NCBI GenBank assembly: GCA_027704905.1
Contig: CM051022.1
Span: 11,716,128 to 11,780,127, forward strand
Direction of reading: 5' to 3'
DNA from: Muraenolepis orangiensis
Lineage: Eukaryota; Chordata; Actinopteri; Gadiformes; Muraenolepididae
DNA: 64,000 bases
A program made the position numbers and the translations under genes. This document shows positions 12,701 to 23,500 of this stretch, piece by piece (positions within the stretch are counted from its first letter, which is position 1; every line of letters begins with the position of its first letter). The notes beneath the pieces are model-generated. The model was not told where the DNA came from. It did not search any database and was given only the letters and a program-made list of their open reading frames with translations.

Positions 12701-15700
12701 TCGTCTCCTAATTTGTCTCCTCCCTCTCAGATCTGTAAGACTCCTTGTCTCCCAATATGTCTCCTTCCCCTCAGACGACTCCTTATCTCCTAATATGTCT
12801 CCTCCCTCTCAGATCTGTAAGACCCCTTGTCTCCTAATATGTCTCCTCCATCTCAGATATACGAGACTCCTTTTCTACGAAAAAGGTCTCCTTCTGGTCA
12901 GATCTACAAGACTCCTTGTCTCCTAATATGTCTCCTCCCTCTCAGAGCTGTAAGACTCCTTGTCTCCTAATATGTCTCCTCCCTCTCAGAGCTGTAAGAC
13001 TCCTCGTCTCCTATTATGTCTCCTCCCTCTCAGAGCTGTAAGACTCCTCGTCTCCTATTATGTCTCCTCCCTCTCAGAGCTGTAAGACTCCTCATCTCCT
13101 AGTATGTCTCCTCCCTCTCAGAGCTGTAAGACTCCTCGTCTACTATTATGTCTCCTCCCTCTCAGAGCTGTAAGACTCCTTGTCTCCTCCCTCTCCGTAT
13201 CTACTCACTACTCCTTCAATTTCTCCTTCTGGTCAGATCTATAAGACTCATTGTCTCCTAATATGTCTCCTCCCACTCAGATCTGCAAGACTCCTTGTCT
13301 CCTCTTTTTTCTGCTCACAAGTCTTCATCACTGCTCCGGAAAGTTTGGAAAGCCCATCACGGACGATGTGAGCAAGCTGCTGCTATTGGTCAGTTTCACA
13401 TCAACACATATCATATAAACACACATATATATATATATATGATTTATATATATATATATATATCAATCATATATATATATTTATTTATATGTGATTTGTG
13501 TATATATATATATATACACAAATCACATATAAATAAATATATATATGATTGATATATATGCACAAATCACATATCAATCAATAATAATAAATAAATGATA
13601 TATATATATATATCTATATACATATATCATCAGATGGACTATCTGTGTGTGTGTGTGTGTCTATGTTTGAATCAATGGGGTAATCTCTTCTCTTCCACAG
13701 CAACAGAACATTCCCCTGGACTATGAGATTCCCGTTCACTACATCCCGAAGGAAGTGGTACGTAAAAAAAAAACCCAAACAAGGCGTGCAATCACTGAGA
13801 GATCCAATGCACGGGAACCAGTGTATAACGCAGCTACTTCACCCACGGAGCCTGTGTTGCGCGGTGATCGCCATGGCAACAAAAACAACAACAACAACAA
13901 CAACTCAAAATATGATTGTGTGTTTCCTCCAGAGTGGGATGTGCTGGGTGGTGCTGAACATCTACCCCCTGGAGCAGAGTCTCTGCAGTCTGGCCAACAT
14001 GTTTGGGGCCCTGTCCTCCAACAAGGAGAACATCATAGTCTTCATCGCCATGCTGAAGAGCCTGCGCTTCACGTTCGACCACGAGGAGCTGGTGAGATGT
14101 GAATAGTGACAGATTGAATTGGATATATATATATACGCTGTGGTGTTGTTTCACGGATTCACCAACGCAGAAACAAACCAATGCGTGTATACGTGAGTTT
14201 AATGGCTTCCTATGTGCAGATATGCTCCATTTTGGTGTGTTCTTCTTGCGATATAACTACATATGCAGTACACATTTGGGCGGCAGGATAGCTCGGTATG
14301 CTGGGACTTGGCTTGGGAAACCGGAAGGTGTGCCGGTTCTAGACCCCGAAACACCTGGGCTCTGCCGAGGTGCCCTTGAGCAAGGCACCAGACCCCTACA
14401 CTGCTCTCAGGGCGCCATATATATCAAATAGCTGCCCACTGCTCCTAATACTAGGATGGTTAATGCAAGAAAAACGAATTTCACCGTGTGTGTACTATAC
14501 ATAAATAAATCCAATTTAAATCCAATAAAGAGCATTCAATCATTTAGATTTAGATATTTTGTCAAATATAGTAATACATGTTTTCAAATGATCACAAGTA
14601 AGATGAGATCATCTTGATCACACTCACAATTCAATTCCACTCAAATCTTCCTTGTGCTTCCTTCTGCGCTCAGGAATCGGCGATGCAGGTCTTCCAGTGT
14701 CACTACCGGGAGAGGAACCTGCTGTCGGGTCTGTACTTCGACTACATTAAGGAAATATTACACGCTGCTGCCCAGGGAGTCGGAGGGTTCCCCTGCAAGC
14801 CTCCCCCCTGCATTCCTCACCAGGAATCCCCAGGTAAGCACTTGTTGCCTAAAGGGTTAGGGGTTAGTCCTAAACAAACGTACCTGTACTAGGAGCCTCT
14901 CCAGCGAGACGGCCCAACCCTTACCGGCTCCTCAATCACCTTGTAAGCTGAATCGAATAAAAGTATCAACTAAAATGATAAAATATCGTATATACATACG
15001 ACAAACACATGCGTTGTATTACGTTTAGTCAGCATTGACTTGTCACATTGACTTGATATGATTTGAGGAAATGTTTGAACCTATTTTGGCTGTAGTATCG
15101 TTGCGTTTTTGCCTACAAAATATTTGTGTAGTCAAGCTGGTACTATCATGAGTCTGACATTGATATTCTATTGAGTCAGAAACAGATATTAGGCCAACTG
15201 TCACCTCTTGTCACTGAAAGTTGCAGTTAGTATTATGCTTAATAGGAATACATTCCTACCATAGTTGAACTAAGTTTTCCAGAAAACACAACTCCAATAT
15301 AAATGTATAATAAATTAAACAATAAAGGCGCATGGTTTTAATTTGGTTTGTTTCATAGACCAAGAGTCTTAAGTATTCCCTATACATCCTAGAAAAGAGA
15401 CTAAACACAATATAAATGTTGCACACACAAACACACACACACACACACATACATAACATTACATTACAGTAATTTAGCAGACGCTTTTGTCCAAAGCTAC
15501 ACACACACACGGTCAAGCTACACACACACACACACACACACACAGACTCAAGCTACACACACACACACACACTCAAGCTACACACACACACACGCACGCT
15601 CAAGTGACAGTCTACAACCAGGGTCAATTGAATTAAAGGGAAAAGACCCGAAGGTCTCTGAAAGCAAAGTGGTTTCTGGTGGGATGTGAGCCCCACCTGT

Positions 15701-16906
15701 AGCTGATCAGCTGTGGTCCCTCAGGGAGCCAGGAAGATGGGCGCGCACAGACCTGGCTGGGCAGGAGTCCCGTCCTCCTCGTCCTCGTCCCCGTCACCGC
15801 CTGTCTGCTCCTGCTGCTGTGGCTGGTGAGTTCTCAACAAACAAACGACAACACAACCAAGACCCACCTGTTCAGAGTCCACCTGGACTCTCCATGAACC
15901 CTCCTTCTCCTTTGTGAACCCCTAACTTGCTTAAGTCCTGACATTAATAGCTCTTAGCATGTTGTATATGTTAGCAAGTGTATATCCTTAATGTTGATAA
16001 CACGCTCTTAGCACAGCTACTTAAGCAGGTGACCTGGCAGTACCAAATTGTGTTATTCATCTTGTTAATATGAATGCTTGTGAACTGCTCTATTTTATGT
16101 TTGCGTACCTCAGCGTTATGCTATTGTCTGCTTCAACACATGTACTCCTTGTAAGTCGCTTTGGATAAAAGCGTAAATGTAACAACCCCATCCAGACCAA
16201 GAGGTTGTCTTTTCATCTTGCTTTTTCAAGGATGTCTTTGTGATGTCTCTGTTGGTTTATTTTCTATTTTCTTATTTTTCTCTGCGACAACAGATTCTTC
16301 CTTAGTTATTTCTTGGATTTTTATCAGAGATTTTTTTGACGTATCCAGTGGCCTTATTTGGCCTTAAATTGGGTCAAAGGGTCTAACTGGGTCAAAATAT
16401 TAATTAACTCAGTAACTAATATTAATTTTCTGCAGTACATATGCACATCAGCTCAAACACAATATGAATGACTTTAAAAAGTTGTAAAAGTTATAACACA
16501 ATATATATATATTTTTAATTACCACCAAACAAGTGACCAGTTGAAGCAGTAGGGGCAGATATAGAGTAGGGGGGGCGGCAGTGTGTTGATTTTTGCACAC
16601 AGAGAGGAAATGTATAAATGTGCATTCATAACTCATGAAGATTATTTTTTCTTTTGGGGGGGGTTGGTTGGTTGGTTTCATCTTCAGGCCAGAAGGTCCA
16701 GAAGGAGGCGGTTGCGCGAGTGCTCCGCGGGGACCCCCGGCGGGGACGACGCGCTGTCGTCGGCGGCGGCGGCGGCGGCAGACGACGACGACGACGACGC
16801 GATGATTCCCACCGTGTCCATCTCCGTCCCGCTGCACAGGACTCTGGATTCCACAGAACCGTCCGCCACAGAGCCGGTGCCCAGATGCCAACAAGAACTG
16901 GGGTGA
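9743..16906 (+). CDS. kitlg: Kit ligand (stem cell factor), transmembrane cytokine
   Basis: Ligand of the Kit receptor tyrosine kinase; supports pigment cells, germ cells and blood progenitors (family knowledge). Exons: 9743-9754 (candidate exon 1, ATG plus three codons, donor GTAAGT), 13281-13388, 13701-13757, 13933-14091, 14674-14833, 15725-15825, 16688-16906 (TGA). Phases agree and give 271 residues; human has 273. Residues 9-19 form the signal-peptide core. The cytokine region carries fish-type PITDDVSKL, VHYIPKEV and GMCWVVLN; Cys22, Cys63, Cys121 and Cys153 or 158 fit the two family disulphides, and Cys77 is extra. Residues 181-199 are the membrane span, followed by Arg-rich stop-transfer residues and a tail with six Ala and six Asp. 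Exon 1 is the least certain: it is chosen by phase, donor and the short human exon 1. Teleosts have two copies (a and b); I cannot tell which this is. Confidence 0.87.
10188..10231. repeat. (GGT)n microsatellite
   Basis: About 14 GGT/TGG units in kitlg intron 1. Confidence 0.95.
12275..12350. repeat. (AT)n with ATAGAT interruptions, self-complementary
   Basis: AT dinucleotides interrupted by CTATAT/ATAGAT in symmetric positions, able to fold back on itself. It lies in kitlg intron 1. Confidence 0.85.
12425..12650. mobile_element. tRNA-derived SINE remnants
   Basis: Two tRNA-like B boxes are seen: GGTTTGATTCCC near 12480 and GGTTCGATCCC near 12617, with GGTAGAGGTTAGAGCATG as a poor A box. 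The copies are decayed and their boundaries unclear. The right end abuts the minisatellite at 12657. Confidence 0.45.
12657..13280 (+). repeat. 43-44 bp minisatellite copying the kitlg exon-2 splice acceptor
   Basis: About 13 units, the 14th being the real acceptor and exon start at 13254-13300. Each unit runs CTCCTAATATGTCTCCTCCC, then TCTCAG, then AGCTGTAAGACTCCTTGT. The real site reads CCCACTCAG followed by ATCTGCAAGACTCCTTGT. Units with CAG lie near 12690, 12730, 12773, 12812, 12856, 12901, 12945, 12988, 13032, 13076, 13120, 13164 and 13236. Units 7-12 are almost identical; units 3, 6 and 13 are irregular. Confidence 0.92.
13420..13635. repeat. AT-rich near-perfect palindrome
   Basis: The left part contains TCAATC, (AT)n, TTATTTATATGTGATTTGTG and (TA)n; the right part is its reverse complement, with a 2-base length difference in the (AT)n. 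The symmetric core spans about 13462-13558. It lies in the kitlg intron between exons 2 and 3. Confidence 0.85.
14279..14505 (+). mobile_element. tRNA-derived SINE
   Basis: The head GGGCGGCAGGATAGCTCGGT carries an A box (TAGCTCGGTATG) and a B-box-like GGTTCTAGACC. The body has GAGCAAGGCACC and CTGCCCACTGCTCC, and the tail GAATTTCACCGTGTGTGT. This is a common fish SINE layout. It lies in the kitlg intron between exons 4 and 5. Confidence 0.75.
15425..15600. repeat. (CA)n cluster with teleost retroposon tail
   Basis: (CA)n runs are separated by CTCAAGCTA spacers. Inside, 15452-15502 reads CATTACATTACAGTAATTTA then GCAGACGCTTTTGTCCAAAG, the common fish retroposon tail in minus orientation. kitlg intron between exons 5 and 6. 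Confidence 0.75.
16080..16190 (+). mobile_element. Retroposon tail fragment
   Basis: GTAAGTCGCTTTGGATAAAAG is the conserved 3' part of a widespread teleost retroposon, in plus orientation. It lies in the last kitlg intron. Confidence 0.55.
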
Positions 16907-18167
16907 AGAGGAAACCAATGACAATGGGGGAGGGGGGGGGGGGGGGGGTTATGGGGGGGGGGAAACGAGTGAACGAAAAACAAAAACTAAACTAGTTTAA
17001 AATTAGACCGACGCGCCTGATTGGTCTGTTGTTGTGAACGGCTTGCTGGACAAATAGCGCTCTGTCTATCCCCTCGCTTTGGACCCGGGGTGCAGCAGGG
17101 GGACACAAACAAAATCGCAACTGCTGACTGAACTTTTTTTTAATGACTCCCCTTTTTTTTTTCTTTACTTGTATATTATGATTTTTCCCTCCTGTATGTA
17201 TGTGTGAGGGGAGATGTTTTTTTTAACAACCTGTAGCTGGGTTGTCAACAGGAGTATTTAAACAACGTGTACTGTATGTGTGATATGATGAGTAGAGTGT
17301 CAGTGCTTATATGCACAGCACAGAGCTGAAGGTTGTCCTTTGTTGTCCATTTTAGACAATTGTCTAAATTGTCCTATTTTTATTTTTTTTAATTGAAAAT
17401 AGGGTTCATTTATGTATCTGTATCACCTTGTAAAAATGGGTCCCCTCTTGTATAAAAAACATACCTGGGAGCGTAGAATATTCACCCAAACCGAAACCCC
17501 TCAAGTGACGTCTTGTGCTGAACTACTTATGAATGGAACATTCTTGTATCACTTCTGACTGATGCGTGTGTGCGTGTGCGTGTGTGTGTGCGTGCGCGTG
17601 TGTGGGAGTGTAGTGTTGAGAGACATTGTTATGTTATATATGGAATATATATATATATATATTATACCTCTCTCTCTCTCTCTCTTTATTTGACATAAGA
17701 CCATACAGTATGTGTGTTTCACACTCACCCTCTGCAAAGGTGTGGATGCTGATTCATTGCACAATGTGTAATTCATAATTACTACTTACTATTTACTCAC
17801 GCTTTGAATCCAGAGTGACTCACAGTGATTTCACATACATGACCTAATGGAACCGGTTCAGTATGGATGCGGGCATTGGGGAATCTAACCCAGTTAACCC
17901 TTTGGACCGGGGGGAAGTTGATGCCAGCGTAGACCCGGGCACTAAATAGATTAAAATAAAAAATGTCCAAGGTAGAGCAAACCACAACACTGCAGACGAT
18001 TGTTTAAAAAGAGTGTTTCCAGTGGCGGCGCTTGTGTTTAACTCTGACATTATCGTGATCTGTGAACTGGCTCCACACAAACAACACACTGGGCAAATTC
18101 CACAACTGCCCCACTTTTCCCTCATCAAAAGACCAGACCAGATGGCAGATCGCCACTCGCTGAAGCC

Positions 18168-18496
<329 letters not shown>

Positions 18497-18721
18497 GTAT
18501 GGGTGTCTCTCGGCCTTTGTTGAGCTGTTATTCCTCAGTCATGAACTCAATCATACTCGAGTCATGAGAGCATGAGTCGACTGTGTGTGTGTGAGTGAGT
18601 AAGAAAGAGTTAGATAGTGTGCGAGTAAGTGACGGAAAGAGAGAGAGAGAGGTGTTAGAGCTAGTGTGGGAGAGGGAGAGGGAGAGATAAGAAACAAGCA
18701 TAACAGATGGGGGGGGGGGGG

Positions 18722-18724
<3 letters not shown>

Positions 18725-18799
<75 letters not shown>
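18725..18799. repeat. (GA)n microsatellite
   Basis: About 37 GA units after GGGGGGGGGGGGAGGGA, followed by a short GGAT repeat at 18861-18892. Confidence 0.95.
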
Positions 18800-18801
<2 letters not shown>

Positions 18802-19707
18802 TGAGTGTGCGAGTGAGAGATAACAACCTCAGAACAGAACAGAGCGAGTGAAAGAGAGATAAATGGATGGATGGATGGACGGATGGATGGATGACCTCAG
18901 TGGAGAGAGGGGCATAAGAGAGGCTTGTTCTCCCCCACAAAAGAAGTGGCCGTAGGCTGGAGGAAATGCCAATTGTCCACTGGACTGATGTCCACAAGAC
19001 CCCTATGAATCAACAGCCTAAACAGGCTGCCAGACCGCCTAGCGCTCCCAGAATCATCCACAAAGGAATTGGGAAACGGGAGTTTTCTTTTCTTTTTTTT
19101 CTCTAAAAATTAATTTCTTTTCAATGTGGTTGGAAATTCCGAAACGGGTGATTGAAGTTTTTGAGAGTTAACCAAAAGTGAGGAATCACTAAAATGCATT
19201 TAATTCAAGTCATTAACGATGTAATCACGTAACCAACAACGTGCATACTGTGTGTGTGTGTGTGTGTGTGTGTGAGAATGCTGTTGTAGAGACTTTGTTG
19301 TGAGACTGTGCACTGTGCATGTTCATAGGGAGAATATGCTCAATTAAAGTATACTATTTTGTGCTGAGCTCCTCGCATAATTAGTGTGGGAACATTTTCA
19401 TTATTTATTTGTACTCTATATTCTAAAAGTATTTCACAACACTTTTCATTGTGTTACGTTCTGGATTATGTTTTGAGATTCGTGTTCATCTTCATCAAAC
19501 TGCATATGGACGCTCTAAACAGGAAGTAAACACACTCTTATTTTGAAAATCCCCCATACCCACAAAGCCTCCTTTAAACCTACCCTGGCTTGACAGCAGT
19601 TGCAGAGTTGTTATTCGATTTTAACGTGTTTCGGGTCAAATGTAGTGCTTTCTGGTTATTTAGCGTCTTCGTGTCCAGCTCACTTAAGTTATAAAAGTGG
19701 GCAAAAC

Positions 19708-20540
19708 ATGGATAAACACGTCAGGACTCGAGGTAGGTGTTGCAAAGCTAGCTGCTATGTTGCTATCTGTCTGTGAGATGTGCCGTCTTGGATCCGCGGT
19801 CACTTTCTAACACACACAGCGTTCATTCACTCGATAGCGACATTTTTTAATCGACTTTTACCACCTCAAACACGGGGGTTTGGTGACCAATGTGGCCAAC
19901 GTTGTGTTTTTGTATCTCTAACGAGGAGGAGACCTCCTTAAACCTTCTATTTCTTCGATGAGCGGAAGTGGGACACACTGCGAAGACTTCCGGTTTCCTT
20001 TTTTGTTCCTTTTTGTTCCTTTTTGTTCACTACTGTTCACTAGTCCACTAGTGTAAAGTTGAGTGGGTCCTAAATTCGAATCTACCCCTAAAACTATGTG
20101 GTATATCCCAATCATATGACCAGATATTTCACCACAGAATGATGCAAAACATATACATCTATCTATCTGTCTGTATGATGTGATTTAAAAGGGATCTCCT
20201 GAAACTCTGCATTCACTTGTGCAAGTAAAACTCAAACTCAAGTAAAAGTACCCGATTGATGCATAAAGTGAAAAAGGATGCACGTTTGAGCCCTTTGTTG
20301 GTTTGACCTGCCCTTACAGAATGCACTGTGACCAGTGTCATTAGATTATATTGGATTATTGTCATTGCACAGCACAAGTACAGTACAGAGAAAGGAATTT
20401 GGCATCTAACCAGAGTGAAAATGTTGCAGTAAAGTGCATGGTAATATATCATTTACAGTACAGTCTACCTAAAAAAAACTACTACTAAAAAAAGGTATAA
20501 AATAACTTATAGAGTAGGTATTAGATATATGCAGAATTAT

Positions 20541-20587
<47 letters not shown>

Positions 20588-23500
20588 CACACACGTATTA
20601 ACAGGTAGTGAGCAGGGGTATGCAGTTGTATCAAAAGATAAATATATATTAATGTCATAATCTGTCGTCTGTATTCAATGGCTGGCGAATGTGTACTTGC
20701 TGTTTAAAAATTAAATACAATTTCAAATAAATGGGTCAATTATTATTGAATACACCTACACATATGGTCTCAATCCATGAATTGAAATAATGACACATTT
20801 ACAAAAACGCCCCCTTTCATCAAGTCACGTCGTTGTCTTAAGGTGTAGCGAAGGTGCATTATATATATATTTGGGTTTTTTGTTGTTTTAATATTGCGTG
20901 GTACAGGTTCAGCCTCCTCCTCGTCCTCCACCCTCCCCCTGGCCTCACTGCGTCTGCTGGCGTCGCCCCTGCAGCTCGCCTACTCCTACGTCTGGCAGGT
21001 GGTCCAGAAGCGGAACGTGAGGCGCTACGACAAGGTGGAGGAGTTCGTCGCCCTGGTAACGCAGACGGTCCCGGAGCTCATGAGTGCCAAGCAGACGGCC
21101 CAGTTGGTCCTGGGGCTGAGGGCGCGGGTACGAGTCTGTTCTTGGTTTGCTTTGAGATGTGTTTTCCTACATCCTTTTCCTGTTGATCATGCATAATTGA
21201 CCTTATTATATTAGATTTAGTTGGCACATATTATGCATACAGTATATTACTGCAACTTGAAATTTGCTTTTGTTTGGTCTGGACAGTGTGTCTTGCCTTG
21301 AGTGAAAACAATGTTTAATTGACATTACATTAACCGAGACTATAATCTACTTTGTAGATCATTTTGGAGTTGGTCAAAGAGGCGACACCAGACTGCCCCG
21401 CCATTCAAACTCTCATAAACAAGCTGAAGATCTCAGCTGGAGTAAGTAGCCATGTTAATGTTGATGTTGATGTTGATTATCCAATCTAATCTAAGAAGTC
21501 GAAGAAAGGTTTTGGGTTTGAAACCCAATGTGATGCCCTTACCCTGATACCTGTTGCTTAGTGACATATCTAAACATAGCTACATTTCATTGGATGTCGC
21601 TTCGGATATAAGTGTCTGTTCAGTGACTACAGTACAGAGGTGCTTGAGTTTAAAGGAGAACTAAAGCGGAACCCGTGTGTTTGCAGAAGGACGTAGACGT
21701 GGAGAAGTCCCAGACTAACTTCATGGTGTTGGTCCAGATTCTGCTCAAAAGCACAGTGGAGAGACAGCGCTTCTTCCAGGTTCCTTTGTTAATTTCATTT
21801 GGTCCTGTATCTTTCCTACACCACACACACACGCACACCACACACACACACGCACACACGCACGCACACACACGCACACACATGCACACGCACACACACA
21901 CACACGCACACACACTGTATGCATGAACAGCACTTTACATGCACTAGTATAGTGTAATGTTCATCTCTGCTTCATCAAAAATGTTTAACGCTTTCGACTT
22001 TTAAGTGTTCATTATGCGTATAACTAATTATAGTAACGTAACCAATTATCGGAATAAATAATTGATAATTTAACTATATATTATAATTGTATCAATATAG
22101 CTATGATCTCAGTCAATTAATTGATACTTCATCATAAGACATACCAGTTAGTTTGTTTCTCTCCCCATCTCTCCAGGAGGTGTTTCCTGTCCAGTATGGG
22201 ACCAAGTACGACACGGCTCTGCAGGCCCTTCTTGCGGGACTAGTGTACAAACTGGAGCAGCTGCTGCCTGTGCCCAACCTCTCCCAGGTAGGTCTCCTGT
22301 CCACCTGTTGCTATGTATTTCAATGTTCATAGGTGGGCCCCTGGGACATTTCATTGAGGTTCAATGGCTATTTAAGTTTTTTCTGTTAGCCTAGTACTGC
22401 AGCCTAAAAGTACTGGCTTTCAAGCAAGCTCCTTAATGACATGTATCTAGCGAGGATTCAGTCCAACCCAGCGGCCTCTGGACTGAAGACCATAAACGGA
22501 AGATGGTGAGGATTTCTTGGCTCCACTTCTAATGGATGATGATAAACCTTCTCCCCTCCACACCTCTCAGCTGGGCACCATGATCCCCAGCCAGCCCTCG
22601 GTCCTGGAGGAGTGCGGTCACTTCATCCCCGACCATGGAGACCTGAAGGTCCTGCTCCGACACCAGAAGCAAAAGGGCTTCCTCACCACCAGTGGTAATG
22701 TCACGCATTTATTTTGAAAGGAAATTAAATAAAAGTAAATCCAAAGATGGATCGGGGACCTAAAAAAACCAATATGGATTGTATTGGTGTAAGTAAACTT
22801 GCTTTCAAAACACAAAACACACTGGTTTATTTTTATGAAGTTACTGCAGACAAGTACAGAGTACATAATAAATCTATTATACATAATTTATTAATTTATT
22901 ATTCTTCTTCTTATTATTTAAAATAATATACTTAGTTGAGTCCGTGGATTAAAGGCGATGTTCGCGCTGCCCTACATGCACGTAACGCCGCCTTTGGTTC
23001 CGGGAATACGGAGGAATATACGAGAGCCCGTTACGACCTCCGTAAGACCATCGTCACTGCCAAGCAGGAGTATAAGGATAGAGTGGAAGATAAATTCAAG
23101 AACCACGATGCGAGGGGTATGTGGCAGGGGCTGCAGACCATAACGAACTTCAGAGGGAGAACCAGTTGTGTAGAGAACTCCTCTACCTCCCTCCCAGGAG
23201 AGCTAAATACATTTTTTGCTCGGTTCGACGTAAACGGCAGCCCGCCGAAGCCAGCACCGACTGAGGAGACCAGCCAGCTGCGCATCTCGGAGGCGGATGT
23301 GCGCCGCACCTTCAAGCGGCTGAACATCCGTAAGGCGGCAGGCCCCGACGACATCCCGGGCCGCGTCCTCAGAGCATGCGCAGACCAGTTGGCAGGAGTC
23401 TTTGCAGACATCTTCAACCTCTCCCTGTCCCAGGCTGTTGTCCCCACGGTCTTCAAGATGTCCACCATCGTGCCTGTCCCTAAACAACCCAAGGTAACAT

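Noticed and set aside
12657..13280. CRISPR-like array of regular repeats, and the MSPPSQ-type frame across it
   Set aside because: Units are head to tail without unique spacers, in a vertebrate intron; the frame is a by-product of the repeat.
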